In this document: in pieces, positions 1 to 6,468 of the stretch
How positions within the stretch are numbered: the first letter of the stretch is position 1
How the letters are laid out: the number at the start of each line of letters is the position of its first letter
Source: Rhodobacter sp.
GTDB lineage: Bacteria; Pseudomonadota; Alphaproteobacteria; Rhodobacterales; Rhodobacteraceae
Length of the DNA: 59,204 nucleotides
Direction: 5' to 3'
Assembly: GCA_030066215.1 (NCBI GenBank)
Contig: JASJCA010000058.1
Span: 1-59,204 of the forward strand
The notes under the pieces: generated by a model
Told to the model about the DNA's origin: nothing
Seen by the model: only the letters and a program-made list of their open reading frames with translations
Database searches by the model: none
Translations under genes and position numbers: made by a program

Positions 1-1275
1 CTCACCGGGGAGATCCTGCCCGCCTTGCGCGCCTGCGGACCGGGCGAGGGGGCGGGCCTCCTCACCGCCCTTGCAGGGCACTTCGTCGCCCCGGGGCCGT
101 CCGGCGCGCCCACGCGCGGCCGGCCCGACACACTCCCCACCGGGCGCAATTTCTTCAGCGTCGACAGCCGTGCTGTGCCGACCCAGACCGCCTGGGCCTT
201 GGGCTGGAAGTCCGCCAACCTGTTGATCGACAAGCACCTGCAGACCCACGGCGACTGGCCCCGCACGATGCTGATCACCGCCTGGGGCACCGCCAACATG
301 CGCACCGGCGGCGACGACATCGCCCAGGCGCTGGCACTGATGGGGGTCAAACCGCAATGGGACGCCGCCTCGCGCCGCGTCACCGGGTTCGAAATCATCC
401 CCGCCACCGCCCTCGGCCGTCCCCGCGTCGACGTCACCTTGCGCATCTCCGGCTTCTTCCGCGACGCCTTCCCGGCCCAGATCGCGCTGATCGACAGCGC
501 CGCGCGCGCGGTGATGGCCCTTGACGAACCCGAAGACATCAACCCCGCCGCCGCCCGCGCCGCGCGCGAAAACTCGACCGCCCGCGTCTTCGGCTCCAAA
601 CCCGGCGCCTACGGAGCCGGCCTGCAGGCGATGATCGACGAACGGCTCTGGTCCGACAAAAAGGATCTCGCCGAGGCCTACCTAGAATGGGGCAGCTATG
701 CCTACGGCCAAGACGAAGACGGCCGCCGGGATCGCGCCGCCCTGGAACGGCGCCTCAGTCAGACCGAGGCCATCGTCCAGAACCAGGACAACCGCGAACA
801 CGACATCCTGGACAGCGACGACTATTACCAGTTCGAAGGTGGCGCCGCGGCCGCCGTCGCCACCCTGCAGGGCCGCGACCGGCCGATCTATCACAACGAC
901 CATTCGCGCCCCGAGCGCCCGGTCATCCGCACCCTCGACGACGAGATTGGCCGCGTCGTGCGCGCCCGCGCCGTCAATCCGAAATGGATCGACGGGGTCA
1001 AGCGCCACGGCTACAAGGGCGCCTTCGAGATCGCCGCCACAGTCGACTACCTCTTCGCGTTCGCCGCCACCACCGGTGCCGTGCGCGGCCACCATTTCGA
1101 CCTGGTCGAGGCCGCCTATCTCGAAGACGACGCGACCCGCGACTTCCTCGCCGACGCCAACCCCGCGGCGCTCAAGGAAATCGCCGAGCGCCTCTCGGAG
1201 GCCATCGAGCGCGGTCTCTGGACCCCCCGTTCAAACTCCGCTCGCGCCCGGATTGAGGCCCTGCGATGCGACTAG
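1..1275 (+). CDS. cobN: Cobaltochelatase subunit CobN, C-terminal part (5' truncated by window edge)
   Basis: This is the C-terminal ~424 residues of the large subunit of the aerobic ATP-dependent cobaltochelatase, which inserts Co2+ into hydrogenobyrinic acid a,c-diamide during cobalamin synthesis. The frame is open from base 1, so the start lies outside the window; the full family protein is over 1,200 residues. Recognisable CobN/magnesium-chelatase-H stretches include GRNFFSVDSRAVPT, TAWGTANMRTGGDD and GRPRVDVTLRISGFFRDAFP, followed by the conserved tail with GYKGAFEIAATVDYLFAFAA. The stop codon TAG (1273-1275) lies inside the first unit of a degenerate repeat that continues towards the next gene. 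cobO lies 3.5 kb downstream on the same strand, consistent with a cobalamin locus. Confidence 0.95.
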   Translation, partial: LTGEILPALRACGPGEGAGLLTALAGHFVAPGPSGAPTRGRPDTLPTGRNFFSVDSRAVPTQTAWALGWKSANLLIDKHLQTHGDWPRTMLITAWGTANMRTGGDDIAQALALMGVKPQWDAASRRVTGFEIIPATALGRPRVDVTLRISGFFRDAFPAQIALIDSAARAVMALDEPEDINPAAARAARENSTARVFGSKPGAYGAGLQAMIDERLWSDKKDLAEAYLEWGSYAYGQDEDGRRDRAALERRLSQTEAIVQNQDNREHDILDSDDYYQFEGGAAAAVATLQGRDRPIYHNDHSRPERPVIRTLDDEIGRVVRARAVNPKWIDGVKRHGYKGAFEIAATVDYLFAFAATTGAVRGHHFDLVEAAYLEDDATRDFLADANPAALKEIAERLSEAIERGLWTPRSNSARARIEALRCD

Positions 1276-1654
1276 CGGCGGACAGACCCACGCCAATGGT
1301 CCGGCCCAGGCGTCGTCGTCCCCCGGAGCCGACCGCGTCGCCCATGCTGGCTGCGCATCAACCCCTGTTACCCCGGCCGAGAGGACGGCCCGATGCACCT
1401 GACCCGCGCCGGTGCCAACGCGCTCTCTGTCCCCTATCTGCTCCAAGATTCTTTCGCCCATTTGGAGCCCCGGTCCCACCGCAGGTCCGACCTCAACGTC
1501 TTTGCCCCGAGACCGGCCCGCTACGCCAGACCCGGACCAACGCCGGCGCCGACTGGCCGCACGACCGTTGCACGCCGCCGTACGTCGTCGCCAATACGCA
1601 TGTGCACTCCCGCCGCCCGTCCGTCCACGCCGCCCCCGGCCCGGAGACAGGCCG
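1264..1654 (+). repeat. Degenerate ~130-bp tandem repeats: decayed copies of the start of the downstream GNAT gene
   Basis: The 379-bp gap between cobN and the acetyltransferase is not random. ATG or ATG-equivalent positions occur at 1266, 1393, 1521 and 1655 (intact gene), spaced 127, 128 and 134 bp. Each unit carries a GAGA(C)GGCC-like leader before the start and a TCGCC(C/T)AT-like block 61-72 bp after it. Unit 2 still reads MHLTRAGAN then LLQDSFAHLE, against MRLTRADVN and LLQDAFAYME in the intact gene. Unit 3 aligns to the gene codon by codon without gaps over about 24 codons (RQTRTNAGADWP versus RLTRADVNTDWP), but its start is CTA. Unit 1 is the most diverged and contains the cobN stop. 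I infer serial partial duplication followed by decay. Confidence 0.7.
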
Positions 1655-2155
1655 ATGCGTCTGACCCGCGCCGACGTAAACACCGATTGGCCCGCCGTCC
1701 GCCAGCTGCTGCAGGACGCCTTCGCCTATATGGAGCGTCGCCTCGGCCACCCCGCCCGCGCCGCGCAAGTCAGTGCCGGCGATCTCGCCACCGAGGCCAA
1801 CACCGGAACGGTCTTCCTGATCTTCGATGGGACGCGCCCCGTCGCCTGCCTGTTCTGCCGCCGCTCCCGCGACCACCCGGACGCACTCTACCTCGGCAAA
1901 CTCGCCGTCGCCGCCTCGCACCGGGGCCGGGGCCTTGCGCGAGACCTCGTCGAGGCCGCCACCCAAACCGCCGAGGCCCAAGGATTTTCCGCCCTGACCC
2001 TCGACACCGGCACCGCTTTTCCCGAATTGCTCAGCCTGTTCCAAACCCTCGGCTTCGGCCCCCCGGCGCCGCGTGAGGGCGACCCCGGCGTTGTCACGAT
2101 GATGCGGCCGCTTGCGTCCCAAGAAGGCGGGGGGACTACCGGCGAAACCGCGTAG
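1655..2155 (+). CDS. GNAT family N-acetyltransferase
   Basis: A 166-residue single-domain acetyltransferase of the Gcn5 fold, predicted to move an acetyl group from acetyl-CoA to an amine; the substrate is unknown. The CoA-binding motif A is clear at LYLGKLAVAASHRGRGLARDLVEAA (about residues 78-102), with the usual R-G-x-G-L-A loop. The start is set at the ATG at 1655 because homology with the paralogue at 4263 begins there and the decayed upstream copies share this start; the open frame extends further upstream without coding character. It is a close relative of the acetyltransferase at 4263-4730 (shared ACLF and ALYLGKLAVA.SHRG.GLAR), suggesting a local duplication. Confidence 0.85.
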   Translation: MRLTRADVNTDWPAVRQLLQDAFAYMERRLGHPARAAQVSAGDLATEANTGTVFLIFDGTRPVACLFCRRSRDHPDALYLGKLAVAASHRGRGLARDLVEAATQTAEAQGFSALTLDTGTAFPELLSLFQTLGFGPPAPREGDPGVVTMMRPLASQEGGGTTGETA

Positions 2156-2512
2156 CGTCGCGTCTTGACGAACAAGAGCACTGCCCCCGTCGAGAGAATC
2201 CATGTCATTTCCGACCCGTGGGGCGGCAATCAACACCTGAACGGCGGCGTTCTTTGGCTATCGAGTACCTAGAACTTCACGCGGTGCACGCGCCTCGACA
2301 AATCGCCGCCCCACCCGAGGTTCGTGGCCGCCGGAAAGTAATCCACTGGACCATTGTCGGGCCACAAACCGTCGATAGCCCGGCGGCTTGCGGTCCTGAT
2401 TTCACGTATCGGTCGGGTTTTCACCGTCCAAACCAAGCCAGCCCGGCTCACGTGATCCGATCAGGCCTCTCAGCCGGACAATCCAGCGCACCGGCTCGGG
2501 CCCGGCCGTAAC
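2156..2512. other. Intergenic stretch without a supported gene
   Basis: This 357-bp gap separates the plus-strand GNAT gene from a minus-strand lipoprotein gene, so it holds only 3' ends. A 97-codon open frame crosses it (2218-2511) but has no recognisable domain, no convincing ribosome-binding site and a composition like noncoding GC-rich DNA. I see no hairpin followed by a T-run. Confidence 0.5.
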
Positions 2513-2845
2513 TCAGCCCGGCGCCTCCGCACAATCGATCTTCGCGCGCACATAGACCGTGTCGCCGTCGAGCGTCCGGCTCTTGATGGCGCAGCCGCTG
2601 GCGATCACGATCGCCTTGGCGCCCTTGCCGACGATCGTGCCGCGCCGGGTGCCGAATTCCTTGCTGATCCGCACCGCCTCGGCCTCGGTCCGGGTGTAAC
2701 GGACCGAAAACAGCGAACCGTCGACGGTGACCTGGCGCGCGGTCAGGCCCGCGAATTTCGGGCTGGGGCTGTCGCAGCCGGCCAGCGCGAAGGCGACGGC
2801 GACGAGGACGATGCAGGACCACCAGAGGGGACGTTGAAGAACCAT
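2513..2845 (-). CDS. Small putative lipoprotein, function unknown
   Basis: A 110-residue protein starting at the ATG at 2845 (MVLQRPLWW). It has a lipoprotein signal: hydrophobic CIVLVAVAFALAGC with a lipobox LAGC, so the mature protein should begin at that Cys (about residue 25) and be anchored in the envelope. The remaining ~85 residues include two cysteines (SGCAIK and KIDCAE) that could form a disulphide in the periplasm. The open frame runs upstream to 2941, but the N-terminal extension would bury the signal peptide, so the internal start is preferred. It is divergent from the membrane protein at 2970. I do not recognise a family. Confidence 0.7.
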   Translation of the reverse strand: MVLQRPLWWSCIVLVAVAFALAGCDSPSPKFAGLTARQVTVDGSLFSVRYTRTEAEAVRISKEFGTRRGTIVGKGAKAIVIASGCAIKSRTLDGDTVYVRAKIDCAEAPG

Positions 2846-2897
2846 ACCCCGAATTTCGCCGGATTCGGTTAACGCACCGTTACCCGCAGGCGGCGGT

Positions 2898-2911
2898 TTG
2901 ACGCAGATCAA
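2898..2911 (+). promoter_or_regulatory. Candidate FnrL/FNR box
   Basis: TTGAC-GCAG-ATCAA matches the FNR/FnrL dyad TTGAT-N4-ATCAA at nine of ten positions. Its centre (2904.5) would be at -41.5 if transcription began near 2946, and a TACATT hexamer at 2933-2938 falls where a -10 element would then lie. That is class II FNR geometry for the plus-strand gene at 2970. The site also lies 53 bp upstream of the divergent lipoprotein start, so it could affect both. Confidence 0.6.
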
Positions 2912-2969
2912 TGCCAGGCGAAACTGGATAAATACATTCAAGAACCTGAATGTGAATTAGGAGGCTCCC

Positions 2970-4175
2970 ATGACCCCGCGTCCCGCCGACAGCTACTCGC
3001 CGCTCTACTTCCTCGCCTCGCTGGGTGCTGGCGGCCTTGCCGTCACCTTCTTCATGTACCTGTTCTTCTGGGTCCCGCATCCCGGCCAGCCGGTGCCGAT
3101 CTTCGAAGACAGCGCCCGTGCCTTCGCCACCGGGCCTCTCGGCACCCAGATCGCCATCGTCCTGGCCTTTGCCGGCATCGCGGTCTTCGGCGTGCTCAAC
3201 GTCAAGTCGCTGATCTGGAACCTGACCAGCTATCGCGTCTGGCGCGGCACCGAGGCCCACGCCAAACTCACCCGAAGCAACGCCGAAACCCAGCTTCTGG
3301 CGATGCCGCTGGCGCTCGCCATGACCATCAACGTGTGCTTCATCCTGGGCCTGACCTTCGTGCCCGGGCTCTGGAGCGTCGTCGAATATCTGTTCCCGCT
3401 TGCCATGATCGCCTTCCTCGCCATCGGCGTCCTGGCGTTCCGGCTGCTCGCCAACTTCCTCGGCCGCGTGCTGACCCAAGGCGGCGTCTTCGACCTCACC
3501 GCGCACAACTCCTTCGCCCAGCTGCTGCCGGCCTTCGCCCTGTCGATGGTCGCCGTCGGCCTCGCCGCGCCCGCGGCGATGAGCACCGCGCCGCTGGTCC
3601 AGGGCATCAGCCTGATCCTGTCGACCTTCTTCGGCTTCGCGGCGATCCTCTATGCCGTCGTGGCCGCGATCACCGGCATCAACGCGATGCTGCACTACGG
3701 CACCGCGCGCGAATCCGGCCCGACCCTGATGATCGTCGTGCCGCTTCTGACCGTGCTCGGCATCATGTTCCTGCGCCAGGACCACGGGCTGCACGTGTCC
3801 TTCGACGCCCATACTGCGGCCGCCGACACGCTGGTGTTTCTCACCCGCATCGTCGCCGTCCAGGTCCTGTTCCTGCTCTTGGGCCTTCTGGTCCTGCGCC
3901 GACAGGGCTACGTCGCCGAGTTCATCTTCGGCGCGAAGACCTCGCCCGGCGCCTATGCCCTGGTCTGCCCCGGCGTCGCCATGGCCGTGATGCTGCATTT
4001 CTGGATCAACAAGGGCCTTGTCGCCAACGGCCTGGTCGTCAAGTTCTCCGCCGGCTACTGGCTGCTGACCGCTGCTGCACTCGGCTTCCAGGTCGCGATG
4101 ATCGCCCTGGTCTGGTACCTCAACCGCCGCCATTTCGGCCGGCCTGCCGAGGGCACCGCGGTTCCGGCGGAATAA
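2970..4175 (+). CDS. Multi-pass membrane protein, probably TsoY family (TehA/SLAC1-like)
   Basis: A 401-residue integral membrane protein with about ten hydrophobic segments and short loops. The N-terminal stretch SPLYFLASLGAGGLAVTFFM followed by FFWVPHPGQPVP resembles what I recall of the TsoY family, some of whose members are selenoproteins; this assignment is from memory and only moderately secure. The overall ten-helix pattern is like TehA/SLAC1 channels. Two cysteines lie within helices (NVCFILG and LVCPGVA); both use ordinary TGC codons, so this copy would be a Cys form. The start ATG has an excellent ribosome-binding site (TTAGGAGGCTCCC). A candidate FnrL box upstream suggests oxygen-responsive expression. 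Function is unknown. Confidence 0.7.
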   Translation: MTPRPADSYSPLYFLASLGAGGLAVTFFMYLFFWVPHPGQPVPIFEDSARAFATGPLGTQIAIVLAFAGIAVFGVLNVKSLIWNLTSYRVWRGTEAHAKLTRSNAETQLLAMPLALAMTINVCFILGLTFVPGLWSVVEYLFPLAMIAFLAIGVLAFRLLANFLGRVLTQGGVFDLTAHNSFAQLLPAFALSMVAVGLAAPAAMSTAPLVQGISLILSTFFGFAAILYAVVAAITGINAMLHYGTARESGPTLMIVVPLLTVLGIMFLRQDHGLHVSFDAHTAAADTLVFLTRIVAVQVLFLLLGLLVLRRQGYVAEFIFGAKTSPGAYALVCPGVAMAVMLHFWINKGLVANGLVVKFSAGYWLLTAAALGFQVAMIALVWYLNRRHFGRPAEGTAVPAE

Positions 4176-4262
4176 CCCCGCCCGGTCCCGGTGTTGGGGG
4201 CGGTCCGTCGCGGCCGCCCCTTTGGCTTGCGGTCGGTGCGCCGGCGGTGTTCCTTTCGGCCG

Positions 4263-4730
4263 ATGACCCCGTTTCGCGCCACCGATCCCTTTGACTGGCC
4301 CGCGCTTTTGTCGCTGATCCGGGCCGAATTCGCCTCGATGGAGCACCGCATCGACCCGCCCTCGTCGATGCACCGCCTGACGCCGCAGGCCATCGCCGCC
4401 CAGGCCCGCACCGGCGAGGTCTGGGTCATCGAGCACGGCCAGACGCCGATCGCCTGCCTGTTCCTGACCCCACAGCCACCCGCGCTCTATCTCGGCAAGC
4501 TCGCCGTCGCCACGTCGCACCGCGGCCAGGGCCTCGCCCGCCGCCTGATCGACACCGCGGCGACCCGCGCCCGCGCCCTCGGCCTCACCCGCCTGGTGCT
4601 GCAGACCCGGATCGAACTGACCGAAAACCATCGCCTGTTCGCCGCGATGGGGTTTGCAATGACCGGCACGACGGCCCATGAAGGCTTCGACCGCCCGACA
4701 AGCATCACTATGGAGCGCGCCCTGTCATGA
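4263..4730 (+). CDS. GNAT family N-acetyltransferase (paralogue of the 1655 gene)
   Basis: A 155-residue Gcn5-fold acetyltransferase. Motif A is at LYLGKLAVATSHRGQGLARR (about residues 77-96). The start at 4263 (MTPFRATDP) aligns with the start of the paralogue at 1655; the open frame extends further upstream but lacks homology. The stop overlaps the cobO start (ATGA at 4727-4730), so the two are probably co-translated. The residues around acetyl-CoA are more conserved between the two paralogues than the N-terminal half, which would define substrate choice. Location between a membrane protein and cobO gives no clear clue to the acetylated substrate. Confidence 0.85.
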   Translation: MTPFRATDPFDWPALLSLIRAEFASMEHRIDPPSSMHRLTPQAIAAQARTGEVWVIEHGQTPIACLFLTPQPPALYLGKLAVATSHRGQGLARRLIDTAATRARALGLTRLVLQTRIELTENHRLFAAMGFAMTGTTAHEGFDRPTSITMERALS

Positions 4731-5335
4731 CCGAAGACACCACTCGCCACGCCGCCAAGATGGCCAAGAAGAAGGCCGCGCGCGACAAGATCATGGCCAC
4801 CAAGACCGACGAGAAGGGGCTGATCATCGTCCACACCGGCAAGGGCAAGGGCAAGTCGACGGCCGCCTTCGGCATGATCTTCCGCCACATCGCCCACGGC
4901 CTGCCCTGCGCCGTCGTCCAGTTCATCAAGGGCGGCATGTCTACGGGCGAGCGCGACCTGATCCTGAACCGCTTCTCCGACACGTGCCAATTCCACACCA
5001 TGGGCGAGGGCTTCACCTGGGAAACCCAGGACAAGACCCGCGACACCGAAATGGCCCAGGCCGCCTGGGAGAAGGCTAAGGAGCTAATCCGAGACGAGGC
5101 CAACGCCATGGTCCTGCTCGACGAGATCAACATCGCCCTGCGCTACGACTACGTGGATGTGGGTGAGGTCGTGGCCTTCCTGAAGGACGAAAAACCCCCC
5201 ATGACCCACGTCGTCCTGACCGGCCGCAACGCCAAGGAAGAGCTCATCGAGATCGCCGATCTAGTGACCGAGATGGAGCTTATCAAACACCCGTTCCGGT
5301 CAGGGGTGAAGGCGCAGGTCGGGGTGGAGTTTTGA
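4727..5335 (+). CDS. cobO: Cob(I)yrinic acid a,c-diamide adenosyltransferase
   Basis: A 202-residue CobA/CobO/BtuR-type corrinoid adenosyltransferase, which transfers the 5'-deoxyadenosyl group of ATP to Co(I) corrinoids. The diagnostic P-loop HTGKGKGKSTAAFG lies at about residues 36-49, with FIKGG, the acidic motif MVLLDEIN and the C-terminal VLTGRNA also present. Length and motif order are normal for the family. The start overlaps the preceding GNAT stop by 4 bp. Together with cobN it marks this region as part of the aerobic cobalamin pathway; the two are separated by four genes with no evident role in that pathway. Confidence 0.95.
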   Translation: MTEDTTRHAAKMAKKKAARDKIMATKTDEKGLIIVHTGKGKGKSTAAFGMIFRHIAHGLPCAVVQFIKGGMSTGERDLILNRFSDTCQFHTMGEGFTWETQDKTRDTEMAQAAWEKAKELIRDEANAMVLLDEINIALRYDYVDVGEVVAFLKDEKPPMTHVVLTGRNAKEELIEIADLVTEMELIKHPFRSGVKAQVGVEF

Positions 5336-5336
5336 G

Positions 5337-5930
5337 ATGGCCCTGCCGCGCTGGATACCTGGCAGTAGCCCTGGCAGCCAACTTCGCAATCTATTCACCT
5401 ATTGGATCCTGTTCCTAGTCTCTGTCTTGATCGCCGAAGCGATTTTCGCTTTCTACGCTCGACCGCTGCTGTCCGCCGCGTGGATGGGGCCTGTGCTTGG
5501 CATCTTTGCGGTGGTCTATTTCGGCGTCGTCGTCATCGGTGCGATTTTCATCGTGTCGCATCAGCTCGGCATAAATCCGCTACGGCTCGCCCGTGACAGC
5601 GTTGTCTCTATTGTGTTCACGATAATGGCGTTTTCGGTTTGGTATCGGCAATTGGGCATAACGATGGACGTCGCGTGCCCGACGCCCATTGCGGTTAGCA
5701 GCCGCGACGCAGTGTATTTTTCCGCAGTAACATTCTCGACGCTTGGATACGGCGACTTCCGTCCATGCGAGGCCGCGCGCATATGGGCCGCCGGTCAGGC
5801 AATTCTGGGAAATCTCCACCTCGGACTTATTGTGGGCGCGGCGTTTTTTTTCGTCCAGGCCGCGGTCCATCGCGACCAGTCGCTACCCGCCCAGAAGCAG
5901 CTCAAGAAGCCCCGCAACAACGATAATTGA
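5337..5930 (+). CDS. Two-TM potassium-channel-like protein
   Basis: A 197-residue protein with four hydrophobic segments and a C-terminal ion-channel pore module (Ion_trans_2 type). The pore reads YFSAVTFSTLGYGDFRP at about residues 126-142, where TLGYGD matches the K+ selectivity filter consensus T-x-G-Y-G-D. A last helix (LGLIVGAAFFFVQAAV) closes the module. No cytoplasmic RCK/TrkA or cyclic-nucleotide domain is present. The gene starts one base after the cobO stop, and its 3' end overlaps a convergent 36-codon gene by 48 bp. Base composition is visibly more AT-rich than its neighbours from about 5390 onwards, hinting at later acquisition. Ion preference is inferred only from the filter. 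Confidence 0.8.
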   Translation: MALPRWIPGSSPGSQLRNLFTYWILFLVSVLIAEAIFAFYARPLLSAAWMGPVLGIFAVVYFGVVVIGAIFIVSHQLGINPLRLARDSVVSIVFTIMAFSVWYRQLGITMDVACPTPIAVSSRDAVYFSAVTFSTLGYGDFRPCEAARIWAAGQAILGNLHLGLIVGAAFFFVQAAVHRDQSLPAQKQLKKPRNNDN

Positions 5931-5993
5931 CCCGCCGCCGAATACAACGACGCTGGCAATCGCCATGAAGCGGTTGTAGGTCTTGACGCTCAT
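5883..5993 (-). CDS. 36-residue single-pass membrane peptide
   Basis: A short gene starting at the ATG at 5993 (MSVKTYNRF) with a strong Shine-Dalgarno GAAGAGGAG six bases upstream. The peptide has a basic N-terminus and one hydrophobic helix (ASVVVFGGGSIIVVAGLLEL) ending in LLLGG, so it should insert in the inner membrane. A near-consensus sigma-70-type promoter lies about 60 bp upstream. It overlaps the 3' end of the convergent ion channel gene by 48 bp. Possible roles are a small regulator of a membrane protein or a type I toxin-like peptide; nothing in the sequence decides between them. The longer open frame reaching 6278 is not needed. Confidence 0.6.
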   Translation of the reverse strand: MSVKTYNRFMAIASVVVFGGGSIIVVAGLLELLLGG

Positions 5994-6059
5994 AGTCCGC
6001 TCCTCTTCGATTAAGCCTCGATCTACCATGACAAGTTCATAAACGCGTGTACATGTCAA

Positions 6060-6088
6060 TATATAGTAAATGCATCGCTCGATGTAAA
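6060..6088 (-). promoter_or_regulatory. Sigma-70-like promoter for the 36-codon gene
   Basis: On the minus strand TTTACA (6088-6083) is followed by exactly 17 bases and TATATA (6065-6060). The -35 matches TTGACA at 5 of 6 and the -10 matches TATAAT at 5 of 6, unusually good for this GC-rich genome. The spacer carries an inverted repeat CATCG-N2-CGATG. Transcription would begin near 6052, giving a leader of about 60 bases. Confidence 0.55.
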
Positions 6089-6371
6089 GGTACAAAACGT
6101 GAACAAGTGCTTCGGCATTGGCTTGCCGCTGCTGCCTATTTCCGGTGTTGCAACTGTGTAGGCGCCACCGGCCGGGACACAGAATGCTGTCCAACGCAAC
6201 CGGCACCTCGCTGCCAACCAGGGTGACTACCCAGCGACTACCCGGGTCGACGCAGGCCACTCGACCCAAACCCGCCAACCGACTCGCAAATGCTCGATCC
6301 GGGCCGGACCCCGTCCGGCCTTCTCAGCAAACCAAATCCAACCCCAAACTCAGCCCCACACCCAAAACAAA

Positions 6372-6452
6372 GCGTCACCTCCCCACAAGCGGACTCCGCG
6401 CGCAGGCAAAGCCGAGCACGGAGAGTCCCCAGCGTGCGCGTAGCGCACTCAA
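6372..6452. repeat. Two-hairpin intergenic element, copy A
   Basis: About 81 bp aligning without large gaps to copy B at 14019-14099: shared GCGTC.CCTCCCCACA, GGACTCCGC, GGAGAG and CCAGCG blocks. Hairpin 1 has outer arms CTCCG/CGGAG and an inner GGC-AAA-GCC triloop. Hairpin 2 is GTGCGC-GTA-GCGCAC. It lies just beyond the 3' end of the minus-strand ThDP enzyme gene, followed on the plus strand by AATAAAACAA. A role in transcription termination or 3'-end stability is inferred. Confidence 0.65.
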
Positions 6453-6468
6453 TAAAACAACAGCCCCC

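Larger units (their letters stand above)
5994..6468. other. 475-bp gap: promoter, hairpin and structured repeat
   Basis: Contains the promoter at 6060-6088, a perfect 8-bp hairpin GGCCGGAC-CCC-GTCCGGCC at 6302-6320 without a long T-run, and copy A of the two-hairpin element at 6372-6452. The AT-rich composition of the channel/peptide block ends at about 6110. No further gene is supported. Confidence 0.5.

Noticed and set aside
1276..1654. Cobalamin riboswitch between cobN and downstream genes
   Set aside because: No B12-box-like motif; the sequence is explained by degenerate tandem copies of the next gene.
2218..2511. Possible 97-codon plus-strand gene in the gap before the small lipoprotein
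   Set aside because: No homology, no RBS and codon use unlike real genes in the window.
2880..4679. Long minus-strand open frame (599 codons) opposite the membrane protein and GNAT genes
   Set aside because: It is antisense to genes with clear domains, has low-complexity Gly/Asp/Gln/Arg composition and no recognised domain; a GC-rich shadow.
6302..6320. Hairpin GGCCGGAC-CCC-GTCCGGCC as an intrinsic terminator
   Set aside because: No T-run on either strand and no gene ends close by; kept only as a note on the gap.
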